From Thermomicrobiaceae bacterium (GTDB taxonomy: Bacteria; Chloroflexota; Chloroflexia; Thermomicrobiales; Thermomicrobiaceae), in the NCBI GenBank assembly GCA_007123655.1, contig SKKR01000403.1:1-13968 (forward strand): a DNA stretch of 13,968 nt, given 5' to 3'. Under the pieces are notes generated by a model. It did not search any database. It was given only the letters and a program-made list of their open reading frames with translations, and had not been told where the DNA came from. The translations under genes and the position numbers were made by a program. This document shows, one piece after another, positions 7,724 through 13,968 of the stretch. How positions within the stretch are numbered: position 1 is the first letter of the stretch; every line of letters starts with the position of its first letter.

Positions 7724-9322
7724 TCAGGCGTAGAGATCTCGCCGGCGGAAACCCAGTATTCCGACAATCATTAGACCAAGGGCAATTACGGTGATTATAC
7801 CGATTGCCAGAAGACTGACGTCTCCCGCGGGTAATTGCGGCGTGTGACGGAACGGGGATCCTTCGTAGGTCCAGTCTGGCAATCCAAGCAATGGTCCGAA
7901 CATCTCCACCATGACGATGTACGCGACGAATGCCCAGACCAGAGCGAGCGCGCGGGGCACGAAGCCGATCAAGGCGATCGTTATGCCCACAAGAAGCCAG
8001 ATTGCGGGCAGATGAGCGACTGCGGCGCCGAGCATCCGGAATAGCTCCGACGTGTTGCCGGTGTCGGACATCCGGACCAGGCCGAGTCCGATACCGCCCG
8101 CAGACACCACAACCAGCGATCCCACGATCGAGTTGAGTAGAATGCTCGTCGCGTAGCGCAGCCGGCTCACCGACGTCGCAAGCACGTTTTCGGCATGTCC
8201 GGCGTTCTCTTCGCTGCGAAGCCGGTTGGCCGCGCCGATTGCATACCCCAGACTCACGATGGTGATCCACATAATGAACGTCGTCAACAGACCGTCCGTA
8301 AGCGTGGCTCCTTCGATGGTGATGTATTCGTGATAGATCTCCATGTCGGCGAACACCGATTCGGCCTCCGACGCCATCAGGCCGATATAGAGCCCGCCGA
8401 TCAGAACACCGATCGTCCATCCGATTAGCGACCCACGCTGCAGGCGCAGGTTCAGTCCGAACGACGTTCCCATTCTCGGACCAGCATTGGCCGGGCCCGG
8501 CTTCGCCGCGATCATTCCTGCACCGACGTCCCGGCGAGTGCCGAGCATGAATGCGGTCCACACGGCTACCAGCGATGTCGCGATCGGTATCAGAACCGGC
8601 CACCACTGCTCCTCAGCGTACGGCCTGATTGCCTGTGACCATCCGATCGGAGAAAGCCAGGACAAGGCGCTTTCCTGAACGTCACCAAGCGCGCGAAGTG
8701 CGAAAGCAATGGCGAGTGTGATGCCGCCGATCGCGGTCGCACCACCGGCGTTCTGCGTAATCTGAGCCGCAGCGGCAGCAATACTGGCGAAGACGAGTCC
8801 GATCATCGCTAGGGCGAGGCCGAACGCAAGCGATCCGATCCCTGGATGTCCCTGCACGACCATTCCCAGTGCAATGAATATAGCCAGCAGGAGGTTCGCG
8901 AGCGCTGCCACGATAACCGCCGCCGCTGTGCTGGCATGCGGGCCAACGATAGCGGAGCGAACAAGCTCGCTCCTGCCGGTTTCCTCTTCTTTTCTGGTGT
9001 GTCTGATGACAATGAAGATGCTCATCAGCGCCACGGCGATTGCGGTAAAGCTTCCGATGTCGTTTACGATCATCGGTCCGTAGTTGTCCGGCGTAACGGT
9101 GTCGAGCGCGTGACCGGGACCGGTCATGGCTGTGCCTGCCGGGTTATCACGGATCATTGAGACCCGGCTTTCGATTTCGGGTTGGGTCGGAAACGATTCC
9201 GGATAGCTCCACGCCATCCCGGCGACCGCGATTGCGATACCGAGAATCCAGATCGCCAGTCGGTAACGGTCACGCTTCAGATAGAAACGAACGAGTGTAA
9301 CGGTTCCAGTAAACGAGCGCAT
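7724..9322 (-). CDS. ABC-2 type exporter permease C (TnrB-like, tandem paralogue of permease D)
   Basis: This polytopic membrane subunit is predicted to have about twelve helices. It aligns with permease D from the first residue: MRSFTGTVTLVRF against [13 protein letters not shown]. On that basis the start is the ATG 9322-9320, giving 532 residues, the same as permease D. A longer reading from GTG 9373 would add 17 polar residues, overlap the end of permease D, and has no ribosome-binding site. GAAGGA lies upstream of the ATG but at a long spacing (about 15 bases). Cytoplasmic motifs repeat internally: RHTRKEEETGRSELVRSAIV in the first half and RLRSEENAGHAENVLATSVS in the second. The family is the putative polyketide-antibiotic exporter group (COG3559-like; mycobacterial Rv1217c type). 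Identity to permease D is moderate, lower than between A and B, so this duplication looks older. Confidence 0.88.
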   Translation of the reverse strand: MRSFTGTVTLVRFYLKRDRYRLAIWILGIAIAVAGMAWSYPESFPTQPEIESRVSMIRDNPAGTAMTGPGHALDTVTPDNYGPMIVNDIGSFTAIAVALMSIFIVIRHTRKEEETGRSELVRSAIVGPHASTAAAVIVAALANLLLAIFIALGMVVQGHPGIGSLAFGLALAMIGLVFASIAAAAAQITQNAGGATAIGGITLAIAFALRALGDVQESALSWLSPIGWSQAIRPYAEEQWWPVLIPIATSLVAVWTAFMLGTRRDVGAGMIAAKPGPANAGPRMGTSFGLNLRLQRGSLIGWTIGVLIGGLYIGLMASEAESVFADMEIYHEYITIEGATLTDGLLTTFIMWITIVSLGYAIGAANRLRSEENAGHAENVLATSVSRLRYATSILLNSIVGSLVVVSAGGIGLGLVRMSDTGNTSELFRMLGAAVAHLPAIWLLVGITIALIGFVPRALALVWAFVAYIVMVEMFGPLLGLPDWTYEGSPFRHTPQLPAGDVSLLAIGIITVIALGLMIVGILGFRRRDLYA

Positions 9323-9353
9323 ACGACCAACTCGCTTTCCTTCGTCGTGCTCG

Positions 9354-10952
9354 TCAGACAGACTGGAGGTCACGATTGCCGAAACTAATAAGCCCGGCCA
9401 CGATCAGCGCCAGCGCCACCAGCGTGAGTAGGACGACGGACAGAACAGTGAACTCACCGCCGGGCAGGTCCGGTACATGCTCATAGGGAGAGAGGCTGAA
9501 CATCCATGACGGAAGATTCAGCAAATCTCCGAATATCCCGACGACAAAGGCGTACAGAAACGCGATCCAGACCACGACGATGGCCCTTGGAAGAGCGCCG
9601 AACAGCAGGCCTGCCAATCCAATGAGGATCCAGATTGCCGGGATGTATGCGAGCGCGGCTCCCATTATTTGCAGAAACAACCCACCGTCGTTCTGATCGA
9701 TCGCGGCCAGAACGCCGAGCGCTGCGCTGCCGGAAAGGAGCACGAACGCGCTGCCCAGCAACGCGACCAGGAGATAGCTTCCCAGCCACCTGGAGCGTGC
9801 CAGTGCGGTTGCAAGCAGTGACTCAGCGTGGCCCTCGTTCTCCTCGCTTCGCGCCCGGAGCGCCGCCGGGATCGCGAACCCGGCCGTAATCAGAGCCATC
9901 GCCATGACCAGAAACCCAAGGAATGACTCGAGCACGGTAACACCTTCGAAAGCCTCGAGCAACTCGGTCAGTCCGGGATTTTCCGCGGCCCAGTCGCTGA
10001 TCTCTCCGACCGTACTCCCGAACGTCGCGCCAAGAACGATGACACCAGCACTCCAGCCGATCAGGCTGCCGCGAAGCTGCCGGAATGCGAAGCCAAACGG
10101 ATTGGAAAGGCTATCTGATGCGTTCGCCGGCCCTGGCCTCGGCCTGACGACTCCCGCCGCAACGTCACGGACTCGGTTCAGCGCGAACGCGCCAAGGACG
10201 AGCAATCCTGTGAGGACGACGCCAAGCAGCACCGGCAGCCAGCGCTCATCAAAGAACGGGCGCATTTCCTGCGGCCAGGCAAGCGGCGAAAACCATGAGA
10301 GAATGTGCCATTGAACATCACCAACCGCGCGAATCAGAAACGCGCCAGCCAGAATTACGGCGGCCATGCTGGACGCGGTTCGGCCGAACTCGCTCAACTG
10401 CGCGGTGACCAGTGCAACGCCCGCGAACACGATTCCCGCAACGGCGATTCCGATGCCGAATGCCAGCGAGCCCCCGAACGCCAGGTCTTCGCCGACAAGC
10501 GGCAGGAGGAGAGCCAATAATGCAGCAATCACCAGATGCGCTAGCACCACCACAGTGAACGCTGCTGTCGACTGGGCATACTTGCCGACGACCGATGACC
10601 GGATCAGTTCGAGCCGGCCGGTCTCTTCTTCGCGTCGAGTGTGGCGGACGATCAGGAAGATGCTCATCAACGCGGCGGCGATGGCAATGTAGAGCATGAT
10701 CTCGGCGGCAATCATCACACCGAATGTGTAGTCATCCAGGCCGTAGCCCGGCCCGCGCATCAGGTTCGCAATCGGCGTGTCCCAGAGATCGGCGCGAGCC
10801 TGACGATCGGCCTCGGTCGGGTAGATACCCGGAACGGCCGCCGCGAAGAGCAGCACGAACCCGACTATGCCGGCGATCCACAGCGGAATTCGCACGCGGT
10901 CCCGCCTGAGCATGAAGCGGATGAGGGTCGATGTTCCTTTGAACTCGTTCAC
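9354..10952 (-). CDS. ABC-2 type exporter permease D (TnrB-like, tandem paralogue of permease C)
   Basis: This is the first permease of the promoter-proximal cassette, with 532 residues. The GTG start overlaps the ATPase 2 stop as GTGA, and the strong site GGAGGAGGT lies 6 bases upstream inside the ATPase gene, so translational coupling is likely. The protein has two six-helix halves: [16 protein letters not shown] (105-120) corresponds to [17 protein letters not shown] (367-383), and SWFSPLAW (219-226) corresponds to FSLSPYEH (485-492), a spacing of about 262-266 residues. An N-terminal loop containing PTEADRQ is shared with permease A. The linker between the halves carries RPRPGPANA, matched by KPGPANA in permease C. 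The function is inferred as export of a hydrophobic compound, possibly drug or antibiotic efflux; the actual substrate is unknown. Confidence 0.9.
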   Translation of the reverse strand: MNEFKGTSTLIRFMLRRDRVRIPLWIAGIVGFVLLFAAAVPGIYPTEADRQARADLWDTPIANLMRGPGYGLDDYTFGVMIAAEIMLYIAIAAALMSIFLIVRHTRREEETGRLELIRSSVVGKYAQSTAAFTVVVLAHLVIAALLALLLPLVGEDLAFGGSLAFGIGIAVAGIVFAGVALVTAQLSEFGRTASSMAAVILAGAFLIRAVGDVQWHILSWFSPLAWPQEMRPFFDERWLPVLLGVVLTGLLVLGAFALNRVRDVAAGVVRPRPGPANASDSLSNPFGFAFRQLRGSLIGWSAGVIVLGATFGSTVGEISDWAAENPGLTELLEAFEGVTVLESFLGFLVMAMALITAGFAIPAALRARSEENEGHAESLLATALARSRWLGSYLLVALLGSAFVLLSGSAALGVLAAIDQNDGGLFLQIMGAALAYIPAIWILIGLAGLLFGALPRAIVVVWIAFLYAFVVGIFGDLLNLPSWMFSLSPYEHVPDLPGGEFTVLSVVLLTLVALALIVAGLISFGNRDLQSV

Positions 10953-11881
10953 ACCGCCACCTCCTCCGTCTCCGGTTCCGCGACCTCTTCAGCCGTTAGT
11001 TCCTCGCCGTAGTGGCGCATGAAGAGTTGCTCCAGCGTCGGTGGCTGACTCACCAGGTTCCTGATTCCGAGCGAATGAATCTCACCGATAACCGGCCCCA
11101 GCTTGTCGGTATCAACGTTGAACTGGGCCCGGCCGTTTTCAAGCACGAAATCATGAACGCCCTCGAACTCCTTCAGTCCGGCAGCCGGCTGTTCAGTCTC
11201 CGCCGTAACGGATGTCCGCGTCAGGTGGCGCAGTTCATCCAGCGTTCCACTCTCCACTGTGTGTCCTTGCCGGATAATCGTCACCCGCTCACAGAGAATC
11301 TCGACCTGGTAGAGGATGTGGCTCGACAGCAGCACGGTCTTGCCGGCTTCCTTCTCTTCTCTGATGACCTGCTGGAACACGACTTCCATCAGGGGATCAA
11401 GTCCGGAGGTCGGCTCGTCCATGATGAGAAGTTCGACGTCGGAGGACATCGCCGCGATGATCGCGACTTTTTGCCGGTTCCCCTTCGAGTAGGTTCGGCC
11501 CTTCTTCGTCGGATCGAAGTCAAAGCGTTCGCAGAGCCGTTCTCGCTTTTTCGGGTCGAGCCCGCCCCGAAGTCGCCCGAGGACATCGATTGCCTCGCCG
11601 CCGGTTAACTCCGGCCAGAGACTGACATCGCCAGGGACGTAGGCCATGCGCCGGTGCAGGGCGACGGCATCGCGCCACGGGTCGCCGTCGAACACCGAGA
11701 CGTGCCCGCTGTCGTGCCTGAGCAGCCCAAGAAGAATGCGGATTGCGGTTGTCTTGCCAGCACCGTTCGGTCCCAGGAACCCGTGGACCTCGCCCTCATT
11801 GACATCCAAATTGAAAAAGTCGAGCGCGCGGACTGGTCCGTACGTTTTGACGACGTCGTTCATGGAAATGATCTGGTTCAT
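10949..11881 (-). CDS. ABC exporter ATP-binding protein 2 (first gene of the minus-strand operon)
   Basis: This is the cytoplasmic ATPase of the promoter-proximal cassette, with 310 residues from the ATG 11881-11879. That start is chosen because GAAGGAG sits 6 bases upstream and because the protein then begins [15 protein letters not shown], as in related ATPases; an upstream in-frame ATG at 11995 would add 38 unrelated residues. Walker A is GPNGAGKT (37-44), the signature region is YSKGNRQK (131-138), Walker B is LLIMDE (151-156) and the switch histidine is H188. The Q-loop position reads AYVPGDV, again without glutamine. The C-terminus has the family motif [14 protein letters not shown] and then an acidic tail rich in Glu and Ala that ATPase 1 lacks. 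It resembles TnrB2/Rv1218c-type ATPases. Confidence 0.94.
   Translation of the reverse strand: MNQIISMNDVVKTYGPVRALDFFNLDVNEGEVHGFLGPNGAGKTTAIRILLGLLRHDSGHVSVFDGDPWRDAVALHRRMAYVPGDVSLWPELTGGEAIDVLGRLRGGLDPKKRERLCERFDFDPTKKGRTYSKGNRQKVAIIAAMSSDVELLIMDEPTSGLDPLMEVVFQQVIREEKEAGKTVLLSSHILYQVEILCERVTIIRQGHTVESGTLDELRHLTRTSVTAETEQPAAGLKEFEGVHDFVLENGRAQFNVDTDKLGPVIGEIHSLGIRNLVSQPPTLEQLFMRHYGEELTAEEVAEPETEEVAV
10959..10967 (-). promoter_or_regulatory. Shine-Dalgarno site of permease D, inside ATPase 2 gene
   Basis: Read on the minus strand, GGAGGAGGT lies 6 bases before the GTG start of permease D. It is close to the full anti-SD complement and decides this start. It lies within the last codons of ATPase 2. 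Confidence 0.75.
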
Positions 11882-11887
11882 GCGGGG

Positions 11888-11894
11888 CTCCTTC
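11888..11894 (-). promoter_or_regulatory. Shine-Dalgarno site of ATPase 2
   Basis: Read on the minus strand, GAAGGAG lies 6 bases before the ATG at 11881. It fixes the start of the first gene of the operon. Confidence 0.75.
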
Positions 11895-12087
11895 CGGTGT
11901 GTCCAGCTCAATGACGCACGGGTGTCACATCCAGGGTTTCCCCAGACTCTCCGTAGCTTGACACGAACCAGATATCGCGGGTCTGACGGAAACACCGCTA
12001 TTCGTTACAGAACCGTTGAATGGATCCAGAACCGGAGAATGACTGCACTGACCTGGGAGGATTCCCCGGAGCCTGCCATGTTCAGTC

Positions 12088-12096
12088 TGCTACTAT
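12088..12096 (+). promoter_or_regulatory. Candidate extended -10 promoter element for the FAH-family gene
   Basis: TGCTACTAT fits the extended -10 pattern TGn followed by a four-of-six match to TATAAT. No good -35 is visible, which is acceptable for extended -10 promoters. Initiation near 12103 would give a leader of about 50 bases. This is a pattern match only. Confidence 0.3.
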
Positions 12097-12116
12097 GGCC
12101 GGAACGAGGAGTCACG

Positions 12117-12131
12117 CGTCGAACGTCGACG
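12117..12131. repeat. Short inverted repeat in the FAH-gene leader
   Basis: CGTCGA and TCGACG form a perfect six-base inverted repeat around ACG. It sits just downstream of the candidate -10 and could be an operator half-site pair or a small leader hairpin. It may also be chance in GC-rich DNA. Confidence 0.3.
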
Positions 12132-12154
12132 GTATGAGCAGGGGAAGGGACAAC

Positions 12155-12919
12155 GTGAAGATATTGCGATACGTGGCAGATGGACAATCCCATTTCGGGA
12201 TCCTCGAAAACGACACGGTCTACGCGGCGAGCGGCGACGTGTTCGGCGGGTTGACCAAGGGATCTGAGGTGGGCAAACTGGACTCACTTGAGCTCGACAT
12301 TCCGATCCAGCCGCCAAAAGTCGTCGCGATCGGGCTCAACTATCTGAAGCACGTGACCGAGAACGACCCGACCAGAAAGCCGCCGGAGGAGCCGCTGGTC
12401 TTTCTGAAGCCGACTTCGTCTCTGGTGGCCCCGGGGAAGAACATCGAGCTGCCGCCGGGAAACAACATCCACTACGAAGCCGAGCTGTGCGTGGTCATCG
12501 GCAAGCGGGCGAAACGCATCAAAAAGGAAGATTGGGCGAACTACGTTCTGGGATACACCTGTGGCAACGACGTGAGCCATCGGGAATACCAGCAGAAGGA
12601 TGGACAGTGGGTACGGGCCAAGGGGTTCGACACGTTCTGCCCGCTCGGACCAGTGATCGAGACAGACATGGACCCGAGCAGCGTCAAAGTTCAGTCCCGT
12701 CTCAACGGCGAGATCCGGCAGGACAACAACAGCTCGGACCTCATCTTCGATATCCCCGTTCTCATGGAGTTCATCACCAACGTGATGACACTCGAGCCGG
12801 GGGACGTGATCATGACCGGCACGCCTGAAGGTGTCGGGCCGATGAAGCCCGGGGATACGATCGAGATCGAAGTTGGCGGGATCGGCGTCCTCAGCAACCC
12901 CGTCGTTGCTCGAGACTGA
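12155..12919 (+). CDS. Fumarylacetoacetate hydrolase (FAH) family protein
   Basis: This metal-dependent enzyme belongs to the FAH superfamily, whose members include acylpyruvases, 2-hydroxyhepta-2,4-diene-1,7-dioate isomerases and oxaloacetate decarboxylases or tautomerases; the exact substrate cannot be assigned. From the GTG at 12155 it has 254 residues, the usual size. The start is chosen because GGGGAAGGGA lies just upstream (12141-12150) and the protein then opens MKILRYVADG, as relatives do; the ATG at 12134 and earlier starts lack this support. The likely metal ligands are E108 and E110 in IHYEAELCVVIG and D139 in CGNDVSHREYQ. K157 in AKGFD and the C-terminal GTPEGVGPMKPGD (222-234) are also family hallmarks. 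A strong hairpin follows the stop, then the HD-domain gene. Confidence 0.9.
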   Translation: MKILRYVADGQSHFGILENDTVYAASGDVFGGLTKGSEVGKLDSLELDIPIQPPKVVAIGLNYLKHVTENDPTRKPPEEPLVFLKPTSSLVAPGKNIELPPGNNIHYEAELCVVIGKRAKRIKKEDWANYVLGYTCGNDVSHREYQQKDGQWVRAKGFDTFCPLGPVIETDMDPSSVKVQSRLNGEIRQDNNSSDLIFDIPVLMEFITNVMTLEPGDVIMTGTPEGVGPMKPGDTIEIEVGGIGVLSNPVVARD

Positions 12920-12931
12920 CGTGAACTGATG

Positions 12932-12956
12932 CCGGGCCGGAGTTATGCCGGCCCGG
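12932..12956 (+). terminator. Strong hairpin between FAH-family and HD-domain genes (no T tract)
   Basis: CCGGGCCGG and CCGGCCCGG form a perfect nine-base stem, all G-C pairs, around the loop AGTTATG; two further wobble pairs could extend it. It begins 12 bases after the FAH stop and ends 13 bases before the HD start. No run of T follows, so it is not a textbook intrinsic terminator. It may attenuate read-through, protect the upstream message, or mask the weak ribosome-binding region of the next gene. Confidence 0.55.
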
Positions 12957-12969
12957 TGGCTGCGTTGAT

Positions 12970-13602
12970 ATGTCACTGAACGATGACGAACTCCAGTCGC
13001 TCGCACGCTTTTTCAACCTCGCCGGTGGCCTGAAATCGGTTGCCCGCCAGGGCTGGGTTGACCGGGGAGTCCGTGATCCGGAGTCTGTCGCGGACCATAG
13101 CTGGCGCCTGGCATTGATGACGCTGGTCGTTGGAGTGCGAGACCCGGACCTCGACCTGGAGCGAGCCCTTCTGCTCGCCCTGCTCCACGATCTCCCGGAG
13201 GCACTCGCCGGCGATGTGACGCCGTTCGATGATCGCTTGCGAGATCCCCAGTCAGACCCGGACGAGTTATTTCGGGAGCTACCTGAGTACAGTGAATCGG
13301 CAGAGCAGGCCAAGGCCGACGCCGAAGACCGTGCGATGCGTGAACTGACCGGGACCCTGCCGGACGATCTTCGATCGCTGGTGTACGACGCCTGGCGAGA
13401 ATACGAAGCCGGTGACTCGCCGGAGGCCCGGCTGGTTCGTCAGCTCGACAAGCTGGAGACCTGGTTCCAGGCACTGGAGTACCGGCAGATTCAACCGGAC
13501 CTCATCATCGAATCCTTCAGTTATGGAGTGGAGCGAGACGTTCAGGCACCGGAGCTTGCGCGTCTCCTGGAAGCGATGAACCAGTTGTACGGTTCTGACT
13601 GA
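12970..13602 (+). CDS. HD-domain phosphohydrolase, 5'-deoxynucleotidase YfbR/HDDC2-like
   Basis: This is probably a cytosolic metal-dependent nucleotidase that dephosphorylates (deoxy)nucleoside monophosphates. The protein has 210 residues. The family stretch GWVDRGVRDPESVADH (28-43) supplies the first metal histidine, H43; LLHDLPEALAGDVTP (71-85) supplies the HD pair H73-D74 and the conserved E77; and D160 in RQLDKLETWFQALEY is the likely final metal aspartate. The arrangement H...HD...D matches the YfbR/HDDC2 group. The ATG at 12970 has only a weak ribosome-binding site (GGTGG at 12955-12959), which overlaps the 3' arm of the upstream hairpin. It may be co-transcribed with the FAH-family gene, 50 bases upstream. 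The in vivo substrate is not certain. Confidence 0.88.
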   Translation: MSLNDDELQSLARFFNLAGGLKSVARQGWVDRGVRDPESVADHSWRLALMTLVVGVRDPDLDLERALLLALLHDLPEALAGDVTPFDDRLRDPQSDPDELFRELPEYSESAEQAKADAEDRAMRELTGTLPDDLRSLVYDAWREYEAGDSPEARLVRQLDKLETWFQALEYRQIQPDLIIESFSYGVERDVQAPELARLLEAMNQLYGSD

Positions 13603-13691
13603 CGCCCTCAGATGACCATGGGCGCTCTACTATAGGAGCTCGTGTTCGGTGTTGATTGGTACTCCACAGGGACAAGAAAGCGGCGGACGTA

Positions 13692-13968
13692 TTGGACGGC
13701 GATGGTGAACGAGACCGAGCCCCGGACCGACTGAACCGGACCCCGCGCCGATGGAGACTGGCCAACCGGCTGGCAGCCCTTTCCTCGATGCCGCGCAGCG
13801 CCTACGCCGGGATTGGCAGCGGGGCGCTCGGGATCCAGGAGTTCAGGCGCTTCTGGCTCGGGATGATCACCTCCAATGTCGGCTCCTGGATGCAGATCAT
13901 CGCTCAGGGCTGGCTGATCCTGGAACTTACCGACTCCCCGTTCTACCTCGGTCTGGTCGGGCTTGTCC
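13692..13968 (+). CDS. Major facilitator superfamily transporter, N-terminal part (3' truncated)
   Basis: No stop occurs in this frame from 13656 to the window end, and the translation contains EFRRFWLGMITSNVGSWMQ followed by GWLILELTDSPFYLGLVGL. This is the first-helix region typical of MFS_3/enterobactin-exporter-like (EntS-type) transporters, probably a proton-driven exporter in the cytoplasmic membrane. The start is uncertain. TTG at 13692 gives a polar Arg-rich leader of about 35 residues; ATG at 13788 gives a more usual short N-terminus (MPRSAYAGIG) but has no clear ribosome-binding site; TTG at 13656 is also possible. Only one helix and part of the second are inside the window. The gap from the HD-domain gene is 89 bases and contains a TACTAT hexamer at 13628-13633 that could be a weak -10. 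Confidence 0.75.
   Translation, partial: MDGDGERDRAPDRLNRTPRRWRLANRLAALSSMPRSAYAGIGSGALGIQEFRRFWLGMITSNVGSWMQIIAQGWLILELTDSPFYLGLVGLV

Larger units (their letters stand above)
11882..12154. promoter_or_regulatory. Divergent intergenic region between exporter operon and FAH-family gene
   Basis: About 270 bases separate the divergent starts of ATPase 2 and the FAH-family gene, so promoters for both transcripts should lie here. No convincing minus-strand sigma70 pair was found. On the plus strand a TTGACA hexamer lies at 11958-11963, but no matching -10 follows at normal spacing. GTGTCA (11922-11927) and TGACAC (11959-11964) form a loose inverted pair. No regulator gene adjoins the region within the window. 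Confidence 0.5.

Noticed and set aside
7590..8606. A 338-codon minus-strand frame overlapping permease C and ATPase 1 in another phase
   Set aside because: It is Arg/His-rich with no motif and overlaps two strongly supported genes.
11958..11986. TTGACA at 11958-11963 as a plus-strand -35 box
   Set aside because: No -10-like hexamer follows at 16-18 bases; the sequence there is GTCTGA.
11882..11995. N-terminal extension of ATPase 2 from 11995
   Set aside because: The extra 38 residues are not ABC-like, and GAAGGAG sits at ideal spacing before ATG 11881.
12020..12154. N-terminal extension of the FAH-family protein from ATG 12020
   Set aside because: The extra 45 residues do not resemble the family, and a strong ribosome-binding site supports the GTG at 12155.
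12284..13006. A 240-codon minus-strand frame opposite the FAH-family gene
   Set aside because: It is antisense to a gene with complete catalytic motifs and shows no recognisable protein features.
13603..13624. CGCCC/GGGCG inverted pair after the HD-domain gene as a terminator
   Set aside because: The stem is only five pairs with a 12-base loop and no T tract, so chance is likely in GC-rich DNA.

Overview
This window is GC-rich (roughly 60% by eye), densely coding bacterial DNA. The protein families point to a high-GC, Gram-positive-like lineage such as Chloroflexota (for example Thermomicrobia) or Actinobacteria. That placement is inferred from overall family resemblance and is weak. No RNA gene, CRISPR array, insertion sequence or phage gene was recognised.

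Layout. (1) 2-1588, plus strand: the 3' part of a KtrB/TrkH potassium channel subunit followed by its cytosolic RCK gating subunit KtrA. (2) 1607-11881, minus strand, read from high to low coordinates: a seven-gene run that looks like one operon. It holds ABC ATPase 2 (11881-10949), permease D (10952-9354), permease C (9322-7724), ATPase 1 (7674-6772), permease B (6779-5127), permease A (5085-3433) and a short alpha-glucan phosphorylase (3355-1607). (3) 11882-12154: the divergent intergenic region. (4) 12155-13602, plus strand: a fumarylacetoacetate-hydrolase-family enzyme and an HD-domain (YfbR/HDDC2-like) nucleotidase, separated by a strong perfect hairpin. (5) About 13692 to the end, plus strand: the N-terminus of a major facilitator superfamily transporter, cut by the window edge.

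The striking part is region 2. It contains two complete ABC-2 export cassettes in tandem, each made of one ATPase and two tandem permease paralogues. When start codons are chosen by aligning paralogues, the pairs have exactly equal lengths: A and B are 550 aa each, C and D are 532 aa each. Every permease also shows an internal repeat of about 265 residues, that is, two fused six-helix ABC-2 halves. Each permease could therefore supply both membrane halves of an exporter by itself, so two of them per ATPase raises the question of whether one ATPase serves two alternative membrane partners. The permeases resemble the family annotated as putative exporters of polyketide antibiotics (tetronasin-resistance TnrB type; mycobacterial Rv1217c/Rv1218c-like). 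The substrate is unknown. Gene overlaps of 4 and 8 bases and good Shine-Dalgarno sites support co-translation. The role of the glucan phosphorylase at the distal end is not explained by its neighbours.
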